Shown here: in pieces, positions 1 to 10,631 of the stretch
How the letters are laid out: each line of letters opens with the position of its first letter
How positions within the stretch are numbered: position 1 is the stretch's first letter
Source of the DNA: Sinohyriopsis cumingii
Lineage: Eukaryota > Mollusca > Bivalvia > Unionida > Unionidae
NCBI GenBank assembly: GCA_028554795.2
Contig: CM068831.1
Span: forward strand, 35,465,644-35,529,643
DNA: 64,000 nucleotides
Reading direction: 5' to 3'
Notes under the pieces: generated by a model
What the model was told of the DNA's origin: nothing
The model's database searches: none
The model's input: the letters and a program-made list of their open reading frames with translations, nothing else
Program-made: the position numbers and the translations under genes

Positions 1-645
1 CTACTGATTAAAGATGTATACAATTATTTTAAATTTTTTTATTTTTTAGAATAAAATGATTGGTTTTCTTCAGGGCCACACTGGGTGCACGTGATCTTAA
101 ACAAGTACATCATTTCTTTACTCTGGAAGTTGTATGTTGTGCTGTTTGAAGTTATTTCAAATTACTTGGATTCAAAAGGATTAATTTTTTTCCTGGAAAA
201 TACGTTTGTCATGTGAAATTGTTGAACAAGGACAGCTTTTATAAAAATTTATTTAGATTTCCAAAAGCGGAGTGAAATTTCTTGTTTCTACAAGGAACTG
301 TAGACTTCAACACTGCATATTACAGCATTCGTCATCGTCTCCCATCTTGGATTCTTCGTCGGGACTCGAACCTTAAATCATTAGAAAATTTTATTATTAG
401 GACTTCAAAAAATTTATTCATGGATTATTCTTGGATTGTTTTTGGATCTGTTTCCTAATACCGTATGTTCATAAATTTTTTTCATTTTTACAGAATTTTC
501 CAAGGGAAATAAATTATTTTTTTTTCAAAGCTTGTTGTTTTCACTCGTTCTTGTGTTACTGTTTATTCGATCGATCGATCGATCGATCGAGAGAGAGAGA
601 GAGAGAGCCAAGAGCAACATGTAAATCATGAGAAACATCACTAAA
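1..645 (+). repeat. Dispersed repeat X, copy 1 (class unknown, cut by window edge)
   Basis: From about base 35 this stretch aligns by eye with 14470-15020 in the same orientation. Shared landmarks are a segment around AAAATGATTGGKTTTC, TTCAAAAGGATTAAT, a block ending TTTCTACAAGGAACYRTAGA, the CGTCATCGTC...CATCTTGG segment, and TTGTTTTCACTC...TGTTTATTCGA. Small insertions separate the blocks. In this copy the right part is interrupted by (TCGA)n and (GA)n microsatellites at 567-607. No protein is recognisable. It could be a LINE 5' untranslated region, an LTR or an unclassified element. That it is a repeat is well supported; its class is not. Confidence 0.65.
567..607. repeat. Compound microsatellite (TCGA)n(GA)n
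   Basis: About six TCGA units run directly into about nine GA units. It lies inside dispersed repeat X; the corresponding place in the second copy near 14990 has only a single TTCGAG, so the expansion happened after the copies separated. Confidence 0.9.
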
Positions 646-1305
646 TATAGTAGAGGGTACTGAACAAATGGGACAAACAGATGCATTGTAGATTGAATAA
701 AAAACCTTATGAAACTAAACTTGGCATTTAAGAAAAATTGACAATGAGTCGAATTTGCAGTGCCTTATATTCCTCTTTTTGAACACGTTCATTTAGTCCA
801 TTTGAGACATTTCAAAATAAAGAGAATGTCAGGCTTGACTGTTTATATTATGCAAAGCATGCGTCATAAATGCTACAAACAACAGCAGGCACAATTATGG
901 TCATCATCATCACCATACTAGTAATGATGTGAGACGAATATGAAGAAAAACAGATAGCAGGAGGAACACGGGTGTAAAAAGAGAGTTAAAGATATGCTAG
1001 ACAGTTAGCACGCCATGCATTATTTTCCGCAATTAATATCACCATTTCGTTAAATGGTACAAGAAGACCCGAACACACCTTCTACTATATAAAATTAATA
1101 TTACCTTCTCAGGTAGGGGTACAAGAGCCAAACGAACATATCTTATATTTTTTCAAACTTAATATTAATATAGCCCAGCAAACCCTGTATTGCTTTACAT
1201 AATTAATATTATCATCGTTTACTGTATTCCTTCAATGGGACAAACCGAATTGAGATTAAGAGTTAACCAGGAATAAGACCTTTAAAATATATTAGAAGAA
1301 CCAGA
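646..1305. other. No gene or repeat recognised
   Basis: AT-rich sequence with scattered in-frame stops in every reading I tried. I see no coding, RNA or mobile-element signature. Confidence 0.6.
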
Positions 1306-1430
1306 GTGGACATTAGGTATGGGACAAATTTTATTCAGTGGACGTTAGGTATGGGACAAATTTTATTGAGTGGACGTTAGGTATGGGAACAATTTTATTG
1401 AGTGAATTTTATTTGGGACAAATTTTATTT
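1306..1430 (+). repeat. 32-bp minisatellite, about four copies
   Basis: Units start at 1306, 1338, 1370 and 1402, each beginning GTGGA or GTGA and containing GGTATGGGACAAATTTTATT. The spacing is exactly 32 bp and the copies differ by a few substitutions; the fourth is the most degenerate. Because 32 is not a multiple of three the array does not encode a stable peptide repeat. Confidence 0.9.
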
Positions 1431-3299
1431 GACTTCATCTCCATCACATATTTTCTTTACAATTACGGAACATCGATGTTTTATTGTTTATTTTCGAAAT
1501 CACAATTTAACTGGAATACTTTGTTTTCTGATTAAACTAAAATATCTTTGGATACTATTTAAGGTGACTATATAACAAAACATGAACTATAACATCATCA
1601 ACGATCCATACAAATTGTTTTCAGTTGAATGATATAGAAGCTAAATATCGGTCACGTTCGCCATTAGATTGTTTTACTCTCATGAAGAATGAAACTAGGA
1701 ACCCTCTCCAACGCAGATGCAATTACGCATTCATTGAAAATGCATTCAGTGCGGGGAAGAAGATTTTCAAACAAATTTAGATCTGGACTATCAAAGTTTT
1801 TATGGTAAAGCGTGTAAAATACAACAAATGAAATTCAATTAGTGAGGATAATCAACGTTAGGGAAAATCAATAACATTTACGAAAGTAGTGAATAGCAGG
1901 GAATCATGTTTTGTTTAACGTTTAAGACACACGAGATCTATAATATTTGGATTTGTTTCCTTAACTAATAGAGCATCAACTTACTTTTCGAGCTGTATTT
2001 CACAGCAAACAATGATAACTGGAGAAAATCATCAATCAATGTTTAAATTTGTTGTAGATATGCATCCAGGCTGAAATGGATAACTCAGTTTTTAAGACGA
2101 TACTAGGATAGCAAGAAACATACAAGGTCGAATTTTGAAGTATCAGTTAATGTCAACTTAGTATGAAAGTGGCTATGTAGTGCCAACGCAGAACATTTAC
2201 CTGCCAGTGTCCAAGGAAATGGGAGCATATTCTTGTCAAGTGTGTCGATTTCCACTTTGTGAAACAGAAGGATTTTGAAGTGAACTGCTTGAAGAAACTG
2301 TTTAAGTATGTGAAAGTCTAAATTTATCTTTCAATGCGGATGTCCGAAGTTTCCCATAAACCACTATTAAATACCGTGTCCTCCTATCATATAATGGCTG
2401 CAATTCATCAATGAAAGAAATTTGTAATCTGGGAGTGGAAACGCTTAAGGAGCTGAAACTGTGTTTAGAAAGTTCGTGTCACTGAACATGCTTAATGTTT
2501 TTATCATCTTTCATTCGCTTTGTCGTCTAGGTGATATGTTAATAATATGATTTTAACTGACGACAAACCAGGAAATATACGCTTCAGTCCTCTATCTGGA
2601 TAAAATGGATGTAAATCTATTTAACCACAATCACCAGATCCAAGAATCACTTTGTTGTGTTCTTAATAATTAAATTGAGCTGTTGTTAGGTTTTCACAAT
2701 TGCTACTACTCTACCAGAAGGAAGAGACATATAACTGCTTGAGGATGGTCTTCTCCAATGATCTGATTCACGATATTATCGCTACGATTGGGCTTAGACT
2801 TAGAACTTGCTTGGAAAATGGTGCCCCAGCAACGAATTGCTAGAGCACAATAAGGTCTTGCAGCTTCTATTGTAATAACATAAGCAGATTTGTGATGCTG
2901 GCTGTATTGTTTGATATCCAAGAATATTGTATGTGTGTTTGCAACCAAATGACAGAGTTGCTAAAAGTACAAAGGAATTGACAGGATGCAGAAATGACGA
3001 TTATTGATTAATCGTGAATGAATTCTATAGTTTCAATGGTAAGTAAAAAAAAAAATTATTTTTTTTAATAATAAAAAATCAACGTTCATTTTCTGTATGG
3101 TTCAAACCATCCTGCTATGAATTGAATTCAGAATAGTTCAAACGTAAATAAACGACATGATTATTAACAGATTATGGAGTATTTGTTTACATTCAAATAT
3201 ATGGAAAGAGGCTATCATTTTATATTATTGCGAAATACTTCACCAAGTCGATACATTTTGAATAGAAGAATTTACAAATGATATCTAATAAAGTCACTC
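1431..3299. other. No gene recognised; one unassigned frame at 2706-2948 (-)
   Basis: Mostly AT-rich sequence without recognisable features. An 80-codon minus-strand reading frame at 2706-2948 has a mixed, protein-like composition but matches no family I know and has no clear splice context, so I do not call it a gene. Confidence 0.5.
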
Positions 3300-3490
3300 A
3301 TCTATGTATGTATGTATGTATGTATGTATGTATCTATGTATCTATGTATGTATCTATGTATGTATGTATATATGTAACTATCTATCTATCTACCTATCTA
3401 TCTATCTATCTATCTATCTATCCATCCTTCCATCTATCTATCTATGTATCTATCCATCTGTCTGCTTGTCTGTCTATCTATCTATCTACC

Positions 3491-3540
<50 letters not shown>

Positions 3541-3570
3541 GTCTGTCTGTCTGTCTGCCTATCTATCTGA
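3300..3570. repeat. Long compound tetranucleotide microsatellite (TATG)n(TATC)n(TGTC)n
   Basis: About 270 bp of TATG units passing into TATC and finally TGTC units, with variant units such as TACC and CATC interspersed. The overlapping open frames made of Met-Tyr-Val-Cys or Leu-Ser-Ile-Tyr repeats are products of the period and are not genes. Confidence 0.97.
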
Positions 3571-4175
3571 GCAATAAATTAAATAAATAATACTTTTGTT
3601 TAGTAAAATAGATTTTAACATACTGCCATTATCATATCTAATTTGCAGGTTTCGAGCGGCGCCAATTCTTTATGCACCAATATTCACATTTAAAGCAAGT
3701 GACATATGAAACTATTAACAAGTCTCGAATTGAACATTAATTTCATGATATATCCTTGTAATCTGAGATATAACTTAACAAAAAGGACTACTGCAACATT
3801 TTATTGCAACATTTCCATGCGTTTAGTCTAGTATAGCGGTTAATTGCTTGCTAGGTATTTCTTATATTGTCTATAACGTTCTTTGTCTTCTGTCAATAAA
3901 CAGTGCAAAGTAGAATTAATTTAGATACGAATATATTGTCTCTTTCAGAAGACGAGCCTAATACATTTTACATGTGCAAAATTATCAATATGTTAGAGAA
4001 ACATATTTAGAAAATGGAAAATTACATCTTTTAAAACAAATGTTTGACTTACTGTCATTAAAATGTCCTTTTGCGAACGCAACTTGGTTTGTCTTGTAGG
4101 TTTCTTTTGTGTAATTAAATGCCTTCTTTGTAATTTTGTTTCCTTTCTTGATTAATGTTAACCAATCCTTCACCG
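3571..4175. other. No gene or repeat recognised
   Basis: Low-complexity AT-rich DNA. The minus-strand frame overlapping 3985-4206 shows no recognisable domain. Confidence 0.55.
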
Positions 4176-4376
4176 TGGCTCTGTATAGTCGAGTGGTTGA
4201 AGACAAACTAGATTTGACAGATTACTCATATGGTTGTGTGAGAAACTTTGCCAACAGCTTCCCGTGGGTCGACATCAGGACCTGGGGTCTTCCTCCACCA
4301 ACCATATTCCTGCCGCCATGTACAGCCTATCATATGCTCAAAAATGTCGTTAAACGCCACAAAACCAAAACAATTA
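4176..4376 (+). mobile_element. SINE-A, diverged copy with internal deletion
   Basis: The order of landmarks matches the intact copies at 36760 and 59090: a degenerate A-box region GTCGAGTGGTTGAA, then GTGTGAGAAACTTTGCCA, TTCCCGTGGGTCGAC, TCTTCCTCCACCA, CTGCCGCCATGTACAGCCTAT and the terminal CGTTAAACGCCACAAAACC. The tRNA B-box region is mostly missing and many positions have changed, so this is an old copy. Confidence 0.85.
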
Positions 4377-4425
4377 AATCCTGGATACAAGTGATCGCTT
4401 GCTTACACACAGACACACACAGTCA

Positions 4426-4428
<3 letters not shown>

Positions 4429-4456
<28 letters not shown>

Positions 4457-4474
4457 TGTATGTGTGTGTGTGTA
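4429..4474. repeat. Compound microsatellite (TATG)n(TG)n
   Basis: Nine or so TATG units followed by a short TG run, just downstream of the diverged SINE-A copy. Confidence 0.95.
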
Positions 4475-4679
4475 TATGCATGTTAGAGACTTCTATATCA
4501 TTGTTATTGTACGTCTGATTCAACTATATATAGAACTTGGTTCTATGTAATCGCTGCAGATTAAGAGAAAAGTATACTTAGTGGTGTGCATAAGGAAGGA
4601 ATGGTTTTTGTTCTATTTAGATCCCTGACAATAACACGGTGCGTAATACGTGCAACCATTCGATAAACTTGTTTTATAG

Positions 4680-4818
4680 CATGGGTCGGCAACCTATTTT
4701 ATATATCGTGCCACATTTTTCCAGATTAAATAAAATAATTTGGATGGCCTTCGCGTGCAATAAAAAGCACCTTGATGTGCCACCTTGTGAAGCGCGTGCC
4801 GTACGTTGCCGACCCGTG
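4680..4818. mobile_element. 139-bp hAT-like MITE with terminal inverted repeats
   Basis: The left end reads CATGGGTCGGCAAC (4680-4693) and the right end GTTGCCGACCCGTG (4805-4818). Reverse-complemented, the right end is CACGGGTCGGCAAC, so the 14-bp termini differ at one base. The flanks are TTTTATAG (4672-4679) and TTCTATAG (4819-4826), an 8-bp target duplication with one mismatch. An 8-bp duplication and a CAxGGGTCGGCAA terminus are typical of hAT superfamily transposons. With 139 bp and no open frame it must be a non-autonomous miniature element. The inner sequence (GTGCCACATTTT on the left, GTGCCACCTTG on the right) is not an extension of the inverted repeat. Confidence 0.85.
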
Positions 4819-4826
4819 TTCTATAG

Positions 4827-5800
4827 TTATGAAAACGGAGACCGGTTATATGGTCAATGAAAATAATAGGCCGTTTATAAAGTGGGAGAGAACAATGGCG
4901 AAATTGCTCAAACGTATGACAAAAGAATCATCGTTTCAGCCTAAGTAGGTATTGCCTATCATGCAGTGAATGTAAGATTCCAGTTTACATTCCTTAAAAT
5001 GGCCACTCATCACTGTATTACTTTCTGAATGCTTCACTCGTTTTTTTCGGGGGACTGTTATCCATAAGAACAAGGATGCGCAATAAAGGGATATTCATGC
5101 ATGAAGTAAAGGCTAAAGGACCTACTCAAATGGACCAAGAAGCCACGAGGATCTGAAGTTAAGGTTAAGCGGAATCGGTTGAAATTAGACCTAGCATTTT
5201 ATGGCTCGAAGACCGGGACACACCTAGATTATTCTAATATTATTCTCAATATTTAATTTGACATGCAAATGTGTAGCTTTGTAATTTTGGGCTCGAAATT
5301 CATATAAGTAGGCAGGTCTGATATATGTAAGTAATTGATCATGCGCTGAGTTTACAGCGGTCTTTGATGCCTTCATGTGAAATCGTCAATATATAATGGA
5401 AACAAAGACTAAACTTGAGGTCACATAACCATGAAACGAAAAACAATTGACAAAATAATCTAAAAGGTTTAGCTTGTTTAATTTGACATAATATACAATA
5501 ACGTAATTTTCTACGGAATGCATATGTGCGTATAAATTCCTCTGAAATGAAACATATTGTACATTTTCGTAAGAAAATATACGAAGGTTAAGTAATATAG
5601 AGATGGCTCTGTAATTATACGTACACATCTAAGGGGCTTAAGACATCTGAACATCTAAAAATGTCCGTTATTTCTTTGAAAAAAATACATTTTTCATAGC
5701 ACCATAACGTCAGAGAAAATGTAAATGAAGTGAAATTTGACAAATGCACACTAATTTGAAATGTTTTGATTAATCTTAATTTGACAACATATTACTAACG
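4827..5800. other. No gene or repeat recognised
   Basis: AT-rich sequence without recognisable domains. The minus-strand frame at 5386-5628 is dominated by Tyr, Phe and Asn codons, as expected from base composition. Confidence 0.55.
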
Positions 5801-5807
5801 CATACAC

Positions 5808-6112
5808 ATGACAAAATCTCGTTATGATAATCTACTTTGCGCAAAGCGTTTTGTGGATATACCTATTATATTCCAACATCAAAATCTCATCTCATCAAGA
5901 GATGTTGTTCGATTTGTATATTGTATAGCTGCAGCAATACAAGTTCTGAAGGCTGAATATTGCAAGCATCATCAAGGTCAAACAAATCAACATTCATCGT
6001 CACAGCAATTAGATTCCCACAAACAATTACATCTAAACCTACAACAATCAAAACCAAGCACTTCAACCATTTCATTCCTAATCGTTTGCGGTATTTCATT
6101 TGTCAGAAAGAT

Positions 6113-6185
<73 letters not shown>

Positions 6186-6480
6186 TGGACAGAAGGTCAA
6201 ACCAGATTCCATCAGTAAACTTTGCATTCAGCTACTCATACTGGCAGTGAGGTACATAAGTCAAATGATCAGTATGATGCTATAGAAATTAGAAGAGTGC
6301 AGAACTCCACTGGCCACAGCAGACGTAGAGTAAATTTGCAACAAGGGATACCCAGCTTTTTGAGCCAGCCTGTTAAATCCGGTCAACAGCAGACAATTGG
6401 TGCCAGTGCTAATGTATTGTAAACCAGGCAAGGAGAGAATTAAGGAATCTACTAAACTTGCCAAAGGCTCTGACGATTTT
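5808..6480 (+). pseudogene. I/Nimb-like LINE ORF1 (gag-like) remnant, interrupted by (TA)n
   Basis: This is the decayed 5' part of a non-LTR retrotransposon. In LINEs of this type ORF1 encodes a nucleic-acid-binding protein with CCHC zinc knuckles. Near 5960-6110 one frame reads KSTFIVTAIRFP and then HFIPNRLRYFICQKDG, which corresponds to the family pattern before and across the first knuckle (usually IPxPLRCFxCQxFGH); the first cysteine has become tyrosine. A (TA)n tract at 6113-6182 follows at once. Beyond it, 6330-6480 matches the ORF1 end seen in the minus-strand copy near 37.8 kb (shared KERIKESTK...KGSDD). The frame changes several times, so nothing here can be translated. The endonuclease fragment downstream is on the same strand and fits one element. 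The clade (I or Nimb versus jockey-like) is inferred. Confidence 0.65.
6113..6182. repeat. (TA)n microsatellite
   Basis: About 35 TA dinucleotides lying within the LINE ORF1 remnant, immediately after the first zinc-knuckle region. Confidence 0.97.
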
Positions 6481-6629
6481 TGCCACTTTCATAAATATGT
6501 CTGTGACTGTGGTTTGAAAGCAAATGTTAGTAAAGTTTGTGTTCTTCTTGATCAAATATCTGCTTGTCTGTTTGAGTTAATCTTTTAAACTTCACCACGT
6601 GCAGCAGCTTTACAAAACAAACTGATAAG

Positions 6630-7290
6630 GCTCCTGAAGGAGTGCCCCTAATCATATAACTACCCACAGCCAAATTAATCTTAATACTTCTTTATGGGCA
6701 CTAGCTGTTCGTATGTCGTTACATAGATCTCTTCCACTTAGTTCAATATATCTCATTGCACGCACTCCAATCAGTGATTGTGGTCTTGACCATATTACTG
6801 AACAGTTGCCAGTCCCTATTGTATTGTTTGGCGACTTTAACCACCACCACACGATTTGGGGGCTGTAGAGATTTCAAGGAGCGGGGTAGAAACACATAAC
6901 ATTTTATTGTAAAACACAATCTTTATTGTTTTTAATGATAAGTCGTATACTAACCAGTAAGGATTCTACTAGTCCGAATATTTGTCTATCTATTGAATAT
7001 ATATTTACCTGGACCGTTCTTGTGACATTGGTGGTAACCTTTGTGGTAGGGACCGATTCCCGACATATTTAAGAGATTTCTTTATGTAGAGCTCACACTC
7101 TTCTGTTAAATCAGCATGGAATATTGTACAATATCACTGACAAAACAGAATGAAGCTTTAGCGAAGCTTTTAAAAAATCTGATTAACGGTTCAGAATTGT
7201 ACCAGAAACATTAGACCCATTGGTGGATGCATTATCAAAAAACGTGTCGCAAAAACATTATTCTTTAAATGATCCGAAGTATCAGAACTT
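6630..7290 (+). pseudogene. LINE ORF2 apurinic-like endonuclease domain, decayed
   Basis: One frame from 6644 to 6868 reads as the middle and end of an APE-type endonuclease: ALAVRMSLHRSLPLSSIYL, then VPIVLFGDFNHHHTIWG. The GDFN motif (6830-6841) contains the catalytic-site Asp and Asn of the exonuclease III fold. Upstream, PEGVPLII sits in another frame. Downstream, after a stop, fragments resembling the rest of the domain appear in changing frames (FNDKSYTN, CGRDRFPTYL, the latter corresponding to the usual GSDHFP motif), and ETLDPLVDALSKN near 7205-7250 resembles the linker towards reverse transcriptase. No RT domain follows. It lies about 160 bp after the ORF1 remnant and probably belongs to the same element. 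The sequence carries frameshifts and stops and cannot be active. Confidence 0.75.
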
Positions 7291-7449
7291 TGAAAGGTAA
7301 GGCTCCTCCCTTTTTAAAATAAACCCTTTGCTCTCAGAGAGTATCATAACAGGACACTTCAGCAAGACAAGGGAGATTAACTGTTAACTTTTGAAACACT
7401 TATAATATATTCAAATTGTCAAAATGATAAACTAACTGTATTAAAATAT

Positions 7450-8660
7450 ACCGATAACACGATGGCGCCAAGCTCGATATTGAATGTTGCATTATTCTTG
7501 TTGTGGATGAGCGCAACGTTGTATTCATTAAACCAACTTTTAATTCACATGCAATTATGTACATCAGAGACAAGCGACAAAAATACCCATCACTTTATTC
7601 GAGTATTGAGAAACAAATACCGGGAGGCCATGCTACTTTTAATTTGTACAATCAAAGCTTGATTCTTTTAAAAGTGTGTACGTATCCGTTTGTACATCTT
7701 ACCTGGAGATGTTTGGCACGATAAACTATCAGAGAATTAGACTATGGGTGGATTGAGAACATTTCTTTCAGAAAGCCTCTGTGTCCATGTATTTCAATCA
7801 TAATTCTTTCTCAAATGATTGATTTTGGTTCATGTTTATGCTATCACACTAAATTCAAATCCATCTAACTCACCATATGATGTAGTACTAAGGCCTACAT
7901 AACAAGACTATACGTTCAGATTCCAGATTTCATTCCACATTTTCGCATTCGAATGCATGCTCACTTGAAAACATAAAAATCAGTGTTGAAAATATTGCGG
8001 AAGTCTCTTTTCCCTAATCACAAATGGTTATCAAAACATCACAGAAATATTTGACCTTCGCAAATTCACAAAGTCTTCACTAAATCCTTTTCTTTTTCAG
8101 CGTAAATGCAATGAAATAAGAACGTTCTGTTGTAGCCATATATCCTTGCATTGCCAATGGAACACCATGGCGTCATCTCGAACCGGTTACCTGACTAAGA
8201 CCCAGCTTTCACTGCAGACACTGAACGACATTGATTCCTTTTCACATTAAAGCATTGCAAAATCTTCACAATGAGAACTTGTTAGCATCTCATATAATAC
8301 AGTTACATGATGTTCTCATTATATCTCCAAATATTTGTCTGCACTGTCGACTACATAGACGCACTGACATAAAGCGTAATGAAATGGAAAACTAAATTTG
8401 GGGATCTGCGTATCGTTTTACGAGGGTCAGCTGGATACAGGCATGTTTAAATTCGTGTCACTAATCAATTAGGATACAAGATTTGATAAATAAAAAATGA
8501 AACATTATACGTCATGTATTTATTTTCAGATCATGATCATAATAGCTGAACATCTTCATTCAGAACATAACTATTTTTACAATGTTCAGGAAAAATATAT
8601 AATATCGAGCAAATATAATATACAGCTAGAAAACATATTCTATACATTCAAAATTCTGGA
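7450..8660. other. No gene or repeat recognised
   Basis: Overlapping 66- and 73-codon frames at 7462-7724 share no domain I know. The sequence could still be decayed LINE, but I see no RT motif. Confidence 0.5.
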
Positions 8661-8665
8661 AAAGG

Positions 8666-8666
<1 letters not shown>

Positions 8667-8709
<43 letters not shown>

Positions 8710-8998
8710 TGGATTTTTAACGTAGCTTTAACAATTTTTCAGTCATATCGTGACAGTTTATAGTGATGTCTAGCACTGGGGCATCATGCCGCAGACATGT
8801 AGCATGATGTCTCACCCAGTCACATTATCCTGACACCAGGCCGACCAGTCCTAACACTAACCTATTAATGCTGAGCGCCAAGCGAGGCAGCTGTTATTAC
8901 CATTTTTGTAAGTCTTTGGAATGACTCCACCTGGGCTGAACCCACGACCTCCCGCATCCGAGGTGGACGCTCTAACCACTAGGCCATCGGAGCGGTCA
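8667..8998 (-). mobile_element. SINE-B, full-length copy with (CA)n tail
   Basis: Read on the minus strand it starts ACCGCTCCGATGGCCTAGTG, and TGGCCTAGTGGTTAGAGCG is a clear tRNA A box (8968-8986). The B box is GTGGGTTCAGCCC (8933-8945). A body of about 200 bp follows with landmarks GTCATTCCAAAGACTT, GGTGTCAGGATAATGTGACT and ATGACTGAAAAATTGTTAAA, ending in (CA)n (8667-8706). A tRNA head, an unrelated body and a simple repeat tail define a SINE. AAAGGTTG occurs at both 8661-8668 and 9002-9009, a candidate 8-bp target duplication, though three bases separate it from the apparent 5' end. Confidence 0.85.
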
Positions 8999-9120
8999 GA
9001 TAAAGGTTGAAAGCGGAGGTGGGTAAAATATTAAAGTAATGAACAACACCGATAAGGATAACTCGGTAGGAAGTCCGTCTTGCAGCTTTCTCCTTGTTGA
9101 AAATCTAAAGCCATGTTAAT

Positions 9121-9134
9121 TAATTAATTAACTA

Positions 9135-9170
<36 letters not shown>
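9121..9170. repeat. (TTAA)n and (TTA)n microsatellite
   Basis: A few TTAA units, then about eleven TTA units. Confidence 0.95.
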
Positions 9171-9171
<1 letters not shown>

Positions 9172-9743
9172 GGCACTCGTTAAAATATCACACCTATTGT
9201 ACAACACGGTAAAACGTGTCCCGTATTTATGCAAGAAAAGAACATTTTTGTTTTGATCTTTACCAAACTTGCTCCATAATAGAATCTTATCAGATTAAAC
9301 TTACTTTTCACACTGAACCAACCTCCTTCTTTGTGAATTCAACTCACTTTCAAAGGCTGATCATATAAATATCAATGACTTAAGAGAGCGATAGGATAGG
9401 ACCTAATTTGTCGCAGTAAATTACAGTTCTGACATTCTGTAAATTGTTTGATTATAAATGACAACACAAGCAAGTTCAATTCATCACAGCGGATTTATCC
9501 TCGTTGGCAAAAAAAAAATAAGCGGAAATAACTTGATAGAAAAACCAGATGTAATGCAGTTTCTGTTTATTTGTTCGAGTTCACAAAGTACTCGTGTGTG
9601 TTGCTTCAGGCATAATTTGTATTGCGCACACAGTCAATCGTCGCATGGCATCATAGGGAATCTTATATTTTCACATGTGAGAAAAAGGAATGAGAAACAT
9701 ATGACATTATTTCTCTAATAGATTTTATATTTCACTCATAAGA

Positions 9744-9806
9744 ATATAGTAAATTAATAATTATTATTATATTTACTATATGCAAATATACTGCCCGCAG
9801 TATATT
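9744..9806. repeat. Two adjacent perfect inverted repeats
   Basis: ATATAGTAAAT (9744-9754) pairs with ATTTACTATAT (9771-9781) across 16 nt. Directly after it, AATATACTGC (9785-9794) pairs with GCAGTATATT (9797-9806) across 2 nt. Neither is flanked by recognisable coding sequence. Function unknown. Confidence 0.8.
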
Positions 9807-10374
9807 GGCCATCATATTCTTAGATAAAATCGTGGTTTCAAGATTTGTTTTTCCAGCTGTACCTTTGCTTTTGCTCCTCATGCTTCTGTACCCTTAGCAA
9901 TTAATTCCCAGCGCATAGGTGTTTTAATTAGGCGCTAGTCCTGTCTATACCATCATGGTTTACCATCAATCTCCCGTCTAAAAATTCAACAGTAAAACGT
10001 CCTTGGTAACGATCATGCAGAGGTTTGTAGTATTTTTGTCCCCCCCTTACAAAGTTTAAGTTTCACCCTATCTGTTTGTAGGCAATATTAAACTCATATA
10101 TCAAGTATATTGCTCAAAAACAGCAATTCACTACAGTTATGGGTAGAGATAACAGCACACACGCACGTATGCATATATATTTATATAGTACAATTTTTCA
10201 TATACATTAGTCTTTTTGTCCTTCACGTTTATGAATATTGTTCGTGTCTTCTTTTTTCTTGGTCTGATAGTAAGAGTCTCTGATATTAATTCATCTTTAA
10301 AATTGTATTTAGGCAGTATAATATCAAAGATCTTAGTATGTATATACAAGATCGGCTAGTTTAAACAAGAAAGT

Positions 10375-10631
10375 AGGGGTCACCGAGTGGCCGAGTGGTC
10401 ACAAGCGCTCTCAGTTACCTATCACTGCCATATCACCTCTGTCTGCGTGGGTTCTAGTCTTGGATTCGGCCGATGTGGGTATGTGAGAAAGCTTGCCAGT
10501 AGTTTCTCGTGGGTCGATGGTCTTTCCGGAGTTTTCCCGGGTTCTTCCTCCACCATTAATACTGGCCGCCATGTATAGCCTATCTTGTGCCCTACACCTT
10601 GTGCCTTACAACGACGACAACAACAACAAGA
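10375..10631 (+). mobile_element. SINE-A, near full-length copy
   Basis: It starts GGGGTCACCGAGTGGCCGAG with A box TGGCCGAGTGGTC and a B-box-like GGGTTCTAGTCTTGG, spaced like a tRNA with a long variable arm (Leu or Ser type). Then come GTGAGAAAGCTTGCCAGTAG, TTCTCGTGGGTCGATGG, TTTTCCCGGGTTCTTCCTCC, ACTGGCCGCCATGTATAGCC and a (CAA)n-type tail ACAACGACGACAACAACAAC. The 40 bp before the tail differ from other copies (GTGCCCTACACCTTGTGCC), so the 3' end has been rearranged. Confidence 0.92.

Noticed and set aside
3278-3577. Overlapping open frames of Met-Tyr-Val-Cys and Leu-Ser-Ile-Tyr repeats (also at 57256-58125)
   Set aside because: They are translations of tetranucleotide microsatellites and have no unique protein sequence.
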